From: Actinomycetes bacterium
GTDB taxonomy: Bacteria; Bacillota; Sulfobacillia; Sulfobacillales; JAIMBI01
Reading direction: 5' to 3'
NCBI GenBank assembly: GCA_023565505.1
Contig: JAIMBI010000002.1
Coordinates: 124,001 to 188,000, forward strand
Length of the DNA: 64,000 nt
A program made the translations under genes and the position numbers. Under the pieces are notes generated by a model. It saw nothing but the letters and a program-made list of their open reading frames with translations, searched no databases and was not told the origin of the DNA. Positions within the stretch are counted from its first letter, which is position 1. Each line of letters starts with the position of its first letter. Positions 1-8,966 of this stretch are shown one piece after another.

Positions 1-5
1 GGGAG

Positions 6-761
6 GTGGAGTCGGTGCTGCGGCGGCTGAAGCGCGCCACGGAGGTCGTGGCGCAGATCCAGGAGCGGATCCGGGCGGAGCGACTGGGTCCGGGCGCGAG
101 CCTGGGGACGCTCAAGGACCTGTGTCGGGCGTATGAGGTGAGCCTGCCCACGATGCGCAACGCCCTCTACCTGCTTCAGCAGGACGGGACCGTGGTCGTC
201 CGGGCGGGCCAGCAGGGCGGGGTGTTCGTGGCCCGCCCCGAGGCCCGCCCGGTGGTGCGGGCCTTCCGGCAGCTGTTGGTCAACGACCAGGTGCCGCTCG
301 AGGACGTCCTGGAGCTGCGGGGCGTCATCGAGGGCGAGGCGGCGCGGCTCGCGGCGCTCAGGGCGCGGCCGGCGGAGGTGGCGGCCCTGGAGGCGTCGGT
401 GGACCACCTCCGGGCGACCGTGGGCGAGCTCCAGAGCCCGTTCCTGGAGGAGAACCTCCGGTTCCACGGGCTGGTGGCCCGGGCGAGCCGGAACCGGCTG
501 CTGTACCGCATGTTCCAGTGCGTGGAGTCGCTCCTGTACGAGTCCACGCGGGTCCGCTACCCGATCGCCGTCCAGGAGGCGGTGGTGGCGGCGCACGCCA
601 AGATCGTGGAGGCCATCGCGGCTCGCGACGGAGCGCGGGCGCGGGGGCGGATGTTGGCCCACCTGGAGGCGTTCGCGCGCTACCGCCTGGAGGTCGCGGA
701 GGCCCAACCCTGGCCGCCGGAGGAGATCCCGGACACGCCGTGGATTGACACAGCCCCTTAA
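6..761 (+). CDS. GntR/FadR-type (FCD) transcriptional regulator
   Basis: DNA-binding regulator with an N-terminal winged helix (about residues 10-75) and a C-terminal all-helical FCD ligand domain. The FCD histidines that usually bind a metal are visible in 'NLRFHGLVA' and in the late 'AAHAKIVEAI ... MLAHLEAF' segment. Regulators of this family usually bind a carboxylic acid and control an adjacent catabolic operon, so the CoA-linked genes starting at 840 are the natural target (inference). The GTG at 6 has no properly spaced ribosome binding site inside the window, and the winged helix begins slightly short, so the true start may lie upstream of base 1. Confidence 0.85.
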   Translation: MESVLRRLKRATEVVAQIQERIRAERLGPGASLGTLKDLCRAYEVSLPTMRNALYLLQQDGTVVVRAGQQGGVFVARPEARPVVRAFRQLLVNDQVPLEDVLELRGVIEGEAARLAALRARPAEVAALEASVDHLRATVGELQSPFLEENLRFHGLVARASRNRLLYRMFQCVESLLYESTRVRYPIAVQEAVVAAHAKIVEAIAARDGARARGRMLAHLEAFARYRLEVAEAQPWPPEEIPDTPWIDTAP

Positions 762-773
762 ATCTTCTCAAAT
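745..773 (+). promoter_or_regulatory. sigma-A-like promoter before the catabolic operon
   Basis: TTGACA at 745-750, a 17-base spacer and TCAAAT at 768-773, in an AT-rich patch that stands out from the GC-rich surroundings. It overlaps the end of the GntR regulator gene and precedes the acyl-CoA dehydrogenase gene by about 65 bases. This is the best candidate start for the long co-directional run and a likely site of action of the regulator. Confidence 0.6.
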
Positions 774-839
774 ATCGACAGGAATAAAAGCAGGGTCATC
801 GACGCCGGTGCGCGGCGGGGAACGGGAGGCGGGCGGCGC

Positions 840-2006
840 ATGGATTTCTCCTTCACGCCGGAGCAGGAGCGCATCCGGGAGAGTACCCGGGCGCTCGTGG
901 GGCGGTTTCCGCCGGAGTACTGGCGGCGCTGCGACCAGGAGGAGCGCTTTCCGCAGGAGTTCTGGGACGCCTGCGCGGAGGCCGGCATCCTCGGGGTCAT
1001 GATTCCCGAGGAGTACGGAGGCTCGGGGCTCGGGGTGACCGAGGCGTGCCTCATCCTCCAGGAGGTGGCCCGGTCCGACGCGGGCATGGACGGCTCGTCG
1101 ACGGTGCACCTGTCCATCTTCGGGCTGAACCCGGTCGTCAAACACGGCAGCGAGGCGCAGAAGCGGCGGTACCTGCCGGATGCGGCAGCCGGCCGGCTGC
1201 ACGTGTCCTTCGCCGTCACCGAACCGAACGCGGGGACGGACACCACCCGCATCGAGACGTTCGCCGAGCGGCGGGGCGACCGCTACGTCGTCCACGGCCG
1301 CAAGGTCTTCATCACCAAGGCCCAGGAGGCGCACCGGCTCCTGTTGCTGGCGCGCACGACGCCCTACGACGCGGTGCGCAAGAAGACGGACGGCATGAGC
1401 CTGTTCCTGGCCCCGGTGGACCCGGCCCACGTGCGCGTCAAGCCCATCCCCAAGATGGGGCGCAACGCCGTCGACACCAACGAGGTCTTCATCGAGGGCC
1501 TCGAGGTCGACGCGGAGGACCTCGTCGGGACCGAAGGCCGGGGCTTCTACCACCTCCTCGACGGCCTCAACCCGGAGCGGATCATGATCGCCGTGGAGGC
1601 CCTCGGCATCGGTCTCGGCGCCATCGAGCGGGCGGTGGCCTACGCCAACCAACGGGTGGTGTTCGGGCGGCCCATCGGGGCGAACCAGGGCATCCAGATG
1701 CCGCTCGCCGACGCTTACGCGCAGCTCAAGGCGGCGGAGCTCCTGGTCTACCAGGCCGCGTGGCTGTACGACCACGGCCGGCCGTGCGGTGCGGAGGCCA
1801 ACATGGCCAAGCTCAGGGCGTCGGAGGCGGCGTGCTACGCCGTGGACGTGGCGTTCCAGACCTTCGGCGGGTACGCCTACGCGCGCGAGTACGACATCGA
1901 GCGCCTGTACCGGCAGGTGCGGATGACCCGCATCGCGCCGGTCAGCAACGAGATGGTCAAGAACTACATCGGGGAGCACGTCCTGGGCCTGCCGCGGTCG
2001 TACTGA
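840..2006 (+). CDS. acyl-CoA dehydrogenase
   Basis: FAD-dependent alpha,beta-dehydrogenation of an acyl-CoA, with electrons passed to an electron-transfer flavoprotein not encoded here. At 388 residues it has the full three-domain length: N-terminal helical domain, middle beta domain with 'FAVTEPNAGTDTT' (about residue 125), and C-terminal helical domain with 'FGRPIGANQGIQ' and 'FQTFGGYAYAREYDIERLYRQ'. A glutamate near residue 371 (in 'PVSNEM') sits where short-chain members carry the catalytic base. It is the first gene after the promoter at 745, and the MaoC gene starts 21 bases downstream. The substrate is not readable; a branched or dicarboxylic C5 acyl-CoA would fit the next two genes. 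Confidence 0.93.
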   Translation: MDFSFTPEQERIRESTRALVGRFPPEYWRRCDQEERFPQEFWDACAEAGILGVMIPEEYGGSGLGVTEACLILQEVARSDAGMDGSSTVHLSIFGLNPVVKHGSEAQKRRYLPDAAAGRLHVSFAVTEPNAGTDTTRIETFAERRGDRYVVHGRKVFITKAQEAHRLLLLARTTPYDAVRKKTDGMSLFLAPVDPAHVRVKPIPKMGRNAVDTNEVFIEGLEVDAEDLVGTEGRGFYHLLDGLNPERIMIAVEALGIGLGAIERAVAYANQRVVFGRPIGANQGIQMPLADAYAQLKAAELLVYQAAWLYDHGRPCGAEANMAKLRASEAACYAVDVAFQTFGGYAYAREYDIERLYRQVRMTRIAPVSNEMVKNYIGEHVLGLPRSY

Positions 2007-2027
2007 GGCGGGGACGGAGGGAGAGGC

Positions 2028-2504
2028 ATGCCCGGTCGGTACTTCGAGGAATTCACCGTGGGTCAGGTCTTCCGGCACGAGCCGGGGCGGACCGTGACCG
2101 AGATGGACAACGTGTTGTTCAGCACGCTCACCATGAACCCGCAGCCGCTGCACCTGGACCACGAATTCGCCAAGACCACCGTCTTCGGCCGACCCCTCGT
2201 CAACAGCCTGTTCACGCTGGGACTTCTGGTGGGGCTGAGCGTGCGGGACACCACGCTCGGGAGCACCGTCGGCAACCTGGGGTTCGAGCGGGTGGAGTTT
2301 CCGGCGCCGGTGTTCGCGGGCGACACGATCTACGCCGAGACGGAGGTGGTGGCGGTGCGGCCGTCGCGCTCGCACCCCGAGTGGGGCCTGGTGACCTTCG
2401 AGCACCGGGCGACCAACCAGCGCGGCGAGGTGGTGGCGCGCTGCCGGCGGGCGGCGATGATGCTCCGCCGGCCGGCGCCGACGGGGGCGGACCGCGATGG
2501 CTGA
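2028..2504 (+). CDS. MaoC-family (R)-specific hydratase
   Basis: Hot-dog-fold enoyl-CoA hydratase/dehydratase of 158 residues, the single-domain MaoC size. The hydratase 2 motif is recognisable in '[23 protein letters not shown]' (about residues 43-65), including the Asp and His expected to activate water. The ATG follows a GGAGGGAGAGG ribosome binding site. The downstream CoA lyase gene overlaps its end by 8 bases, so translation is probably coupled. A MaoC hydratase beside an HpcH/HpaI lyase is the arrangement seen for mesaconyl-CoA or itaconyl-CoA hydration followed by malyl- or citramalyl-CoA cleavage. That assignment is inferred from context. Confidence 0.88.
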   Translation: MPGRYFEEFTVGQVFRHEPGRTVTEMDNVLFSTLTMNPQPLHLDHEFAKTTVFGRPLVNSLFTLGLLVGLSVRDTTLGSTVGNLGFERVEFPAPVFAGDTIYAETEVVAVRPSRSHPEWGLVTFEHRATNQRGEVVARCRRAAMMLRRPAPTGADRDG

Positions 2505-3351
2505 GCGGGTGCGGTCCTGGCTGTTCTCCCCGGCGGACCGGCCGGATCGCTGTCTGAAGGCGCTGGCGTCGGAAGCCGACCAGGTGATCTGGGATCTGGA
2601 GGACGCCGTCGCTCCGGAGGCCAAGGAAGACGCCCGCCGCGCGGTGCGCGACCTCCTGGCGCGGACGGCGGACAGCCCGCGCGTGCCGTGGGTGCGGGTC
2701 AACGGGCTCTTCACCCCCTGGGGGGCGGAGGACCTGCTGTCGCTCCAGGACGCGGTGAGCGACGCCCGCGCTAGGTGGCTCGTCCCCAAGGCCGACGCCC
2801 GGACGGTGGCCCGCCTCGAGGCGTGGCGGGCGGAGGGCCGGATCCGGGGGCAGTGGCTGCTCCTCGTCGAGACGGCGCGCGGACTGGACGACCTGGCGCG
2901 GGCGGAGCGGCCCTGGCTGGCCGGCGAGGCGGTCCGGCTGGCGTTCGGGGCGCTCGACTACCAGGCGGACCTGGGCGCCGCGGCGCCGGGCCCGGACGAG
3001 GCGGAGCTCATCGTGCCGCGGCACCTCCTGACCCGCCGCAGCCGCGTCTTCGGATGGCCGGCCCCGGTGGACGCCGTCTATCCGGCCTACCGCGACCCGG
3101 AGGGCCTCCGCGCCGCCGCGGAGCGGGCGCGGCGGTTCGGCTTCGCCGGCAAGATGGTGATCCATCCGGACCAGATCGGACCGGTGCACGCGGCGTTCAG
3201 CCCCACCCCGGCGGAGCGGGAGTGGGCCGAGCGGGTGCTCGCGGCGAGCCAGGCCGGCGGGGCGGCCGCGGTGGACGGGGCGATGGTTGACCGGCCGGTG
3301 GTGGAGCGCGCCCGGCAGATCCTGGCGTTCTTCGAGGCGGACGAGACGTAG
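2497..3351 (+). CDS. HpcH/HpaI (CitE-like) CoA-ester lyase
   Basis: TIM-barrel lyase of 284 residues that cleaves or forms the C-C bond of a 3-hydroxyacyl-CoA such as malyl-, methylmalyl- or citramalyl-CoA. It has the family start '[18 protein letters not shown]', the substrate segment '[17 protein letters not shown]', a metal-binding Glu in '[10 protein letters not shown]' and Asp in '[13 protein letters not shown]', and the C-terminal '[10 protein letters not shown]' typical of CitE-like lyases. It overlaps the MaoC gene by 8 bases. Together the pair suggests an unsaturated C4/C5 acyl-CoA broken down to acetyl-CoA plus an oxoacid (inference). Confidence 0.9.
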   Translation: MAERVRSWLFSPADRPDRCLKALASEADQVIWDLEDAVAPEAKEDARRAVRDLLARTADSPRVPWVRVNGLFTPWGAEDLLSLQDAVSDARARWLVPKADARTVARLEAWRAEGRIRGQWLLLVETARGLDDLARAERPWLAGEAVRLAFGALDYQADLGAAAPGPDEAELIVPRHLLTRRSRVFGWPAPVDAVYPAYRDPEGLRAAAERARRFGFAGKMVIHPDQIGPVHAAFSPTPAEREWAERVLAASQAGGAAAVDGAMVDRPVVERARQILAFFEADET

Positions 3352-3369
3352 GGACGGGAGGGGACGCCG

Positions 3370-4152
3370 GTGGGGGCGAGGCCCGAAGACCTGGAGGCGA
3401 CGTGGCGGAGCATCCGCCATGCGGCGACGGTCCTGCTGGTGCGGCCAGGGGCGGACGGCCGGCCGGAGTTCTACTTCATGCGCCGACCCGACACCATGCG
3501 GGCGTTCGCCGGCGTCTGGGCGTTCGCGGGGGGGGCGGTGGAGCCGGGAGACCGCGCCCTCGCGGCGGAGTGGATCGATCCGGGGCGCGCGACGGCGCTC
3601 GCCGAGGCCTGGGAGAAGGATCCGGCCAGCGTCGAGATGGAGCGCTTCCTGGCCTGGGCCGCCCCGCGCTTCCGGGAGCGGTCCGGTCGGGTCCCCGAGG
3701 CCGTGGTGCCGCCGCTCGGGTTTGATCCCCCGGCCAACGCCGCCGTCTGGGTGACGGCGGTCCGGGAGCTTTACGAGGAGACCGGCATCTGGCTCGGCGA
3801 CGGCGCGACACCGGCCGCCTTCGACCGCCTCGGCGCCGCCGAGTTGGGGCCGGCCGTGGGCCGCTTGCGGTTCCTGGGCCGACTGGTGACGCCGTCCCAC
3901 CAGCCGGTGCGGTTCAACACGCGGTTCTTCCTGGCGCGGCTCGAGGCGGGCGACGAGCCGGCGGCGGACGGCGCGGACCGGGACAGGGAGGTGGCCGCCA
4001 CGACGTGGCGCCCGGCCGCGGAGGCCCTGGCCGCCCAGGCCGCGGGGGGGTTCCCGATGGCCTTCCCGACCCGCTTCGTGTTGGAGCGGCTCGCCGCCTA
4101 CGCGACGGTGGACGCCCTCTGGGCGGCCTACGCCGGCCGCCGCCTGGACTGA
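3370..4152 (+). CDS. NUDT19-like Nudix hydrolase
   Basis: Nudix hydrolase of 260 residues. The Nudix box is split. The front half, with 'FAGGAVEPGD', lies near residues 52-61, and the back half 'RELYEETGIW' lies at 132-141, with about 70 inserted residues between. This split box is characteristic of the NUDT19/RP2 branch, whose studied members hydrolyse CoA and acyl-CoA at the diphosphate. Its place between a CoA lyase and a CoA ligase gene agrees with a CoA-related substrate, but other nucleotide diphosphates remain possible. The GTG start at 3370 follows a GGGAGGGGA ribosome binding site, 18 bases after the lyase stop. Confidence 0.82.
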   Translation: MGARPEDLEATWRSIRHAATVLLVRPGADGRPEFYFMRRPDTMRAFAGVWAFAGGAVEPGDRALAAEWIDPGRATALAEAWEKDPASVEMERFLAWAAPRFRERSGRVPEAVVPPLGFDPPANAAVWVTAVRELYEETGIWLGDGATPAAFDRLGAAELGPAVGRLRFLGRLVTPSHQPVRFNTRFFLARLEAGDEPAADGADRDREVAATTWRPAAEALAAQAAGGFPMAFPTRFVLERLAAYATVDALWAAYAGRRLD

Positions 4153-4184
4153 ACCCGGCGGCGGGACGGAAGGAGGACGAACGG

Positions 4185-5612
4185 GTGGAAGCGACCGAGT
4201 TGTTCCGGCGTTGGGCCGCGCCGCGGGGCGTGGCCGTGGTGGGGGCCTCGGCGGACCCCTCGACCATCGGCGGCAAGCCCCTGGTGTACCTCAGGCGCCA
4301 CGGCTACGCCGGCCGCGTGTGGCCGGTCAATCCGAAGTATCCCAGCGTCCAGGGCCTGAAGGCGTATCCGGACATCGAGTCGGTTCCGGATCCGGTGGAC
4401 GTGGCCGTCATCGCCGTCGGCGCGGCGCGCGTGCCGGAGATGCTGGAGCGGACCGCTGCACGGGGGATCCCGCTCGCGGTGGTCTTCAGCTCGGGGTTCG
4501 CGGAGACGGGACCGGAGGGCGCGGCACTCCAGGCGGAAGTGACCGCCATCGCCCGCCGGACCGGGATCCGGGTGCTGGGGCCGAACTGCCAGGGTTACGC
4601 CGCCTTTCCGGCGGGGGCCGCGGTCGGGTTCAGCATGGCCCTCGAGGAGCGGGGACCGGTAGGAGACCTGGCCCTGGTGTCCCAGAGCGGCGCCCTGGGC
4701 TTCTCTCTGTTCAACCAGCTGCTCGAGCGCCAGGAGGCGTTCCGCTACGTCACGTCCACCGGCAACGAGGCCGACCTGACGGTGGCGGACGTGCTGGGGT
4801 GGTACGGCGCGGACCCCGAGGTCGGCCGGATCATGGTGTACCTCGAGGGCGTGCGCCGGCCCGAGGCGTTCTACGGCGCCCTCGAGGAGGCCCGGCGGCG
4901 GGGGGTGCCGGTGGTGGTGCTGAAGGGGGGGCGCACCGCGGTGGGGCGGACCGCCGCCCGGGCCCACACCGGGGCGGACGCGGGCGACTACGACGCCTTC
5001 CGCACGGCGATGCGGGAAGTCGGGGCCATCCTGGTGGAGGACGTCGAGGAGGCCGCCGACGTGCTGGCCGTGCTCCGCGCCACCCCGCCGCCGCGCGCGG
5101 CCGGCGTGGGCGTGGTGTCCACGTCGGGCGGCGCGGGAGTGCTGCTGGCGGACGGCCTCCTGGCCCAGGGGTTCGACGTGCCCGCGCTCGCGCCCGCGAC
5201 CCGGGCGCGTCTCAAAGAGGTGATCCCGCCGTTCGGGTCGCCCGACAACCCCGTGGACGTGACGGCCCAGGTCATCGGCGACACGGCGGCGGTCCGGGAG
5301 GCGCTGGGGGCGGTGGCCGACGACCCCGGGGTCGCCGTGCTCGCCGTGGCCCTCACCATGGTGACGGGCATCACGGCCACCCGCCTGGTCGACGTCCTGC
5401 TGGAGCTCAAGAGCCGCGTGGCCAAGCCGGTGGTGCTCCTGTGGACGGCGTCACGCCGGGTGACCGGACCGGAGGAGGAGCGCCTGGCCGCGGCCGGCAT
5501 CCCGCTGCTCCGCAGCCCCGGCGCGCTGGCGCGGGCCTTGGGGCACTGGTACCGTTGGCACTGGGCGCACCACAATCACCACGCGGGCCCGGGGGGGCCG
5601 GGCACCCCCTGA
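4185..5612 (+). CDS. ADP-forming acyl-CoA ligase, alpha-type subunit
   Basis: 475-residue protein with an N-terminal CoA-binding Rossmann domain ('VAVVGASADPSTIGGKPL', from about residue 14) and two succinyl-CoA-ligase-like domains ('SQSGALGFSLFNQL', 'HTGADAGDYDAFR'). The His in 'AHTGADAG' matches the residue phosphorylated in the alpha subunit of NDP-forming acetyl-CoA synthetases. No ATP-grasp (beta) domain follows in the protein or in the next genes, so it needs a partner encoded elsewhere or works as a lone CoA-binding protein. The frame is open from 4005, but GTG at 4185 follows GGAAGGAGG at ideal spacing and matches the family start. Confidence 0.85.
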   Translation: MEATELFRRWAAPRGVAVVGASADPSTIGGKPLVYLRRHGYAGRVWPVNPKYPSVQGLKAYPDIESVPDPVDVAVIAVGAARVPEMLERTAARGIPLAVVFSSGFAETGPEGAALQAEVTAIARRTGIRVLGPNCQGYAAFPAGAAVGFSMALEERGPVGDLALVSQSGALGFSLFNQLLERQEAFRYVTSTGNEADLTVADVLGWYGADPEVGRIMVYLEGVRRPEAFYGALEEARRRGVPVVVLKGGRTAVGRTAARAHTGADAGDYDAFRTAMREVGAILVEDVEEAADVLAVLRATPPPRAAGVGVVSTSGGAGVLLADGLLAQGFDVPALAPATRARLKEVIPPFGSPDNPVDVTAQVIGDTAAVREALGAVADDPGVAVLAVALTMVTGITATRLVDVLLELKSRVAKPVVLLWTASRRVTGPEEERLAAAGIPLLRSPGALARALGHWYRWHWAHHNHHAGPGGPGTP

Positions 5613-5650
5613 CCCGGGCGGATCCGACAACCGAAAGCGAGGCGCACGGC

Positions 5651-6433
5651 ATGGCGGATATCGAAGTCCAACGGGACGGACGGGTCACCATCGTCACCCT
5701 CAACCGTCCGGAACACCTCAACGCCTTCACCCTGCCGATGATCGACCGGTGGGTGGAGATCCTGCGCGAAGCGGGCGACGACCCGGAATGCCGGGTCATC
5801 GTGCTCACCGGGGCCGGCCGGGGCTTCTGCAGCGGCGTGGAACTGGGCCACCTGGAACAGGAGCAGTCCACGCCGCTCGCCAGCAAGGACATGCTGTGGC
5901 GGCACATCCACCACATCCCGCTCACCCTCGAGGCCCTCGACAAGCCCGTCATCGCGGCCATCAACGGCGTCGCGGTGGGCGCCGGGCTCGACATGGCGCT
6001 CATGTGCGACGTCCGGCTCGCCGCGCGGTCGGCGCGCCTCTCGGAGGGCTACGTGCGGGTCGGCCTGGTGCCCGGCGACGGCGGGGCCTACTACCTCCCC
6101 CGCCTGGTGGGGCCCGCCCGGGCGCTCGAGCTGTTCTGGACCGGGGACTTCCTTTCCGCCGAGGAGGCCGAGCGCATCGGCATGGTCAACCGGGTGGTGC
6201 CCGACGAGGAACTCATGGACCGCACGCTCGACCTCGCCCGGCGTATCGCGGCGCAGCCGCCCCTCGTGGTCCAGACGACCAAGCGCCTGGTCTACCAGAG
6301 CCTCCGGATCGATCTCCGGACCTCGCTCGACCTCGTCTCCTCCCACATGGGGGTGCTGAGCAGCACCGAGGACAGCCGGGAGGCGCGCCGGGCCTTCCTG
6401 GAGAAGCGTTCCGCCGAATACCACGGCCGGTAG
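5651..6433 (+). CDS. enoyl-CoA hydratase/isomerase (crotonase) family protein
   Basis: 260-residue crotonase-fold enzyme acting on an acyl-CoA thioester. It shows 'VTLNRPEHLNAF' near the N-terminus, the first oxyanion-hole segment 'GAGRGFCSGVEL', and the second 'NGVAVGAGLDMALMCD' followed by 'LVPGDGGAYYLPRLVG'. Crotonases range from hydratases to isomerases, thioesterases and C-C hydrolases, so the exact reaction is open. The frame is open far upstream through the CoA ligase region; ATG 5651 is chosen because the conserved domain starts within a few residues of it. Confidence 0.9.
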   Translation: MADIEVQRDGRVTIVTLNRPEHLNAFTLPMIDRWVEILREAGDDPECRVIVLTGAGRGFCSGVELGHLEQEQSTPLASKDMLWRHIHHIPLTLEALDKPVIAAINGVAVGAGLDMALMCDVRLAARSARLSEGYVRVGLVPGDGGAYYLPRLVGPARALELFWTGDFLSAEEAERIGMVNRVVPDEELMDRTLDLARRIAAQPPLVVQTTKRLVYQSLRIDLRTSLDLVSSHMGVLSSTEDSREARRAFLEKRSAEYHGR

Positions 6434-6466
6434 TGGGCGCCGGCCCGGAGAGAAAAGAGGCGCACG

Positions 6467-7822
6467 ATGTTCGCGGAAAACGTGCCGGATCTGACGGCCG
6501 CGGTCGAGGCGATCCGCCGGGGCGACACCTCGCCCGAGGCGCTGTGGGACCTCGCCGAGACCCGTTTCCGTCGTTTCGAACCCCGACTGCAGGCCTTCGT
6601 CTACGCCGACTGGGAGGGGGCCCGGATCCGGCTGCCCCAGGCGCCGCCCGGTCCCCTTGGGGGCATGCCGGTGGGCATCAAGGACCTGGTCGACGTGGCC
6701 GGGATGCCGACCACCGGGGGCTCGCGGGCGTACCGGTGGATCCCCGAGACCGACGCGCCGGCCGTCGCCCGCCTGAAGGCAGCCGGGGCCGTGGTGGTGG
6801 GCAAGACCAACACCCACGAGCTGGCCTACGGGGTCATCACCCCGCCCACCCGCAATCCCTATGATCCGGAGCGGATCCCCGGCGGCTCCAGCGGGGGGTC
6901 CGCCGCGGCGCTGGCGGCCGGGATGGTCCTCGCTGCCCTCGGCTCCGACACGGGGGGTTCCATTCGCATCCCGGCCGCCTGCTGCGGCGTGGTCGGGTTC
7001 AAGCCGACCACCGGGCGCGTGCCCGCCGCCGGGGTGATGCCCCTCAGCTGGACCCTGGACCACGTGGGGCCCTTGGCCCACTCGGTGCGCGACGCCGCCC
7101 GCCTGTATGCCGTCCTGGCCGGCGAGCCGGCCGTGCCGTCGCTCCACCCGCCCGCCCGGGTCCGGGTGGCCGTGCCCGAAGGCTACCTGGACGGCACCCT
7201 GGACGACGGGGTGCGCCAGGTGTTCGAACGGGCCCTCGCCGTCCTGCGCGACCTGGGGTGGACGGTCGGCGGCATCGCGATGGAGCCCTGGCCGCGCTGG
7301 CGCCAACTGTTCGCGGACATCCGCGGGCCGGAGGCGTTCGTGTACCACCAGCCCCTGCTCGACAGTCCCGGCGCCGAGGCGCTCGGGCCGGCGGTGCGCC
7401 AGAACCTGGAGAACAGCCGACACACGCCGGCGGCGACCTACATCCGGGCTCTCCGCGAGCGGGCCGCGCTGGCGGCCGCGTGGGCCGAGCGCATGCGGGA
7501 CCTCGACGCGGTGGTGCTTCCCACCATCCCCGTGCCGGCACCCCCGGTGGGGGCGGACACCGTCGTGGTGGCCGGCCGGACCCAGCGGGTGTGGGAGACC
7601 CTCCTGTCGTACACCGCTCCGTGGAACATCCTCGGGTACCCGGCCGTGTCGGTCCCGGCGGGGCTGACGCCCGAGGGCCTCCCGGTGGGGCTGCAAATCG
7701 TGGGGCCGAGCGGCGCCGACCACGCCGTCCTGGCCCTCGGCGCAGCCTTCGAGGCGGCCTCCGGCTGGGACGCGCTGCCGCCCCCCTGGACGCGGCTGGA
7801 GGAGGGAGGCCGCGGCGCATGA
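6467..7822 (+). CDS. amidase (amidase signature family)
   Basis: 451-residue amidase signature hydrolase that cleaves a carboxamide to acid plus ammonia or amine. The Ser-cisSer-Lys triad is visible: Lys in '[13 protein letters not shown]', the cis-Ser in '[13 protein letters not shown]' and the nucleophilic Ser in '[16 protein letters not shown]'. The close relative GatA also has this signature, but no gatB or gatC is adjacent, and the catabolic setting argues for a metabolic amidase. Its stop overlaps the ATG of the next gene (ATGA at 7819-7822), so it is translationally coupled to the first of the two paralogous proteins of unknown function. Confidence 0.92.
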   Translation: MFAENVPDLTAAVEAIRRGDTSPEALWDLAETRFRRFEPRLQAFVYADWEGARIRLPQAPPGPLGGMPVGIKDLVDVAGMPTTGGSRAYRWIPETDAPAVARLKAAGAVVVGKTNTHELAYGVITPPTRNPYDPERIPGGSSGGSAAALAAGMVLAALGSDTGGSIRIPAACCGVVGFKPTTGRVPAAGVMPLSWTLDHVGPLAHSVRDAARLYAVLAGEPAVPSLHPPARVRVAVPEGYLDGTLDDGVRQVFERALAVLRDLGWTVGGIAMEPWPRWRQLFADIRGPEAFVYHQPLLDSPGAEALGPAVRQNLENSRHTPAATYIRALRERAALAAAWAERMRDLDAVVLPTIPVPAPPVGADTVVVAGRTQRVWETLLSYTAPWNILGYPAVSVPAGLTPEGLPVGLQIVGPSGADHAVLALGAAFEAASGWDALPPPWTRLEEGGRGA

Positions 7823-8895
7823 GTCGGTTCGAGACGTGGGAGAGCTGGGGGCCCGCCCTGACGGACGCCGACTTCGCGGCCTTCAACGCCACGGCTTGGG
7901 CGGAGGGATTCACCGACGGGCTGCCGCTCGCCGTGCCGACGCCGGCGCGCGTCGCGGCGGTGCTGGGCGGGATCCCGCCGGACCGCCCGGTGGGGCGGAT
8001 CCCGGTGCGGCGCCGCCCCGTGACGGCGCACGACGTGGCCGTGCAGGGCGCCATGGCCGGCCTGGGCCCCGGCGCCCTCGGCGTCGTTATCGCTGCCTTG
8101 GAAGCCATGCAGGTGCCGGAGTTCAACCTGCTGGGCATCGGGACGACCACCGGCTCGGCCACGCCGGCCCTGGTGGTGAGCGGGCCGGTGCGGCACCGGG
8201 CCCGCATCCAGGGCGGGGCCAACGCGTTGGGACCGGGGCCGTGGGCCAACGCGGCGGTGGGCCGGACGGTCCGGCTGGTGCTCCAGAACCTCGGGGGTCT
8301 TGCGCCGGGCACGGTGGACATGGCCACCCTGGGCCAGCCGGGGAAGTTCACTTTCTGCTTCGGGGAGAACAGCGAGGAGAGCCCGTGGCCCAGTTTCGCC
8401 GAGGCCCGCGGGTTCGCCCCGGACGACGACGTGGTGACGGTCGTGGGCGTCGCGGGCTCGCTGGAGGTGGTGCCCCACGCGGACACGGACCCCAAGGACC
8501 TCCTGGACACGTATGCGCTCGCCGGGCGGGCGGCGGGGAGCCTATCCGTCGGCGGGACCACGCTGGGCAGCGGCCAGGTGGTGGTGATCCTGCCCCCGGA
8601 GGCGGCGGCGATTCTCGACCGGGCGGGCTGGTCGCGGGCCGACGTCCAGGCCTACCTGTACGAGGCGCTGGTCGTCCCCGTGGAGGCGTTGGCCCCAGGG
8701 CAGCGTCGGCTGTGGGAGGACGCGCAGGCGGCGGCGGGCCTCGCGCCGGAGCCGGTGGTGCGGGCCGCCGCCCAGCCCGAGGACGTCCTCGTCGTCGTGG
8801 CCGGGGGGACCGGCATCAAGGGGGCCGTCCTGCCCACGTGGGGGGCGCCGACGCGGGCGGTCAGCCGGGCCCTCGACCCGGTCCTGCGCGCCTGA
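7819..8895 (+). CDS. unknown protein, paralogue of the selenoprotein C-terminal domain
   Basis: 358-residue soluble protein that I cannot assign to a characterised enzyme. It is clearly homologous to residues about 205-550 of the next gene product. Shared blocks include 'DGLPL' against 'DGLPV', 'GQPGK', and 'ENSEESPWPSF' against 'ENEAESPWPPF', plus a shared overall order and a Pro/Gly-rich C-terminus ending in 'PTWG...SRALD' against 'PTFG...TRPLVD'. No transmembrane segment or signal peptide is seen. It probably forms a complex or heteromer with its paralogue. The ATG overlaps the amidase stop. Nothing resembling it carries a Sec or Cys redox motif, so the redox role would lie in the neighbouring protein. 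Confidence 0.85.
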   Translation: MSRFETWESWGPALTDADFAAFNATAWAEGFTDGLPLAVPTPARVAAVLGGIPPDRPVGRIPVRRRPVTAHDVAVQGAMAGLGPGALGVVIAALEAMQVPEFNLLGIGTTTGSATPALVVSGPVRHRARIQGGANALGPGPWANAAVGRTVRLVLQNLGGLAPGTVDMATLGQPGKFTFCFGENSEESPWPSFAEARGFAPDDDVVTVVGVAGSLEVVPHADTDPKDLLDTYALAGRAAGSLSVGGTTLGSGQVVVILPPEAAAILDRAGWSRADVQAYLYEALVVPVEALAPGQRRLWEDAQAAAGLAPEPVVRAAAQPEDVLVVVAGGTGIKGAVLPTWGAPTRAVSRALDPVLRA

Positions 8896-8966
8896 CGCAA
8901 GCGGAACGGACAACCATGGCGGGCGCGGCGACGCGGCCGCGCCGGACGAGGGAGGAGACCAGAACC

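Noticed and set aside
768-2789. Very long antisense open frame opposite the acyl-CoA dehydrogenase, MaoC and lyase genes
   Set aside because: It is an artefact of GC-rich codon usage: low-complexity Arg/Gly/Pro/His reading with no motif, while the + strand genes are unambiguous. The same applies to other long antisense frames in the window.
6467-7822. Amidase as GatA of the Glu-tRNA amidotransferase
   Set aside because: No gatB or gatC nearby, and the gene is embedded in a catabolic operon.
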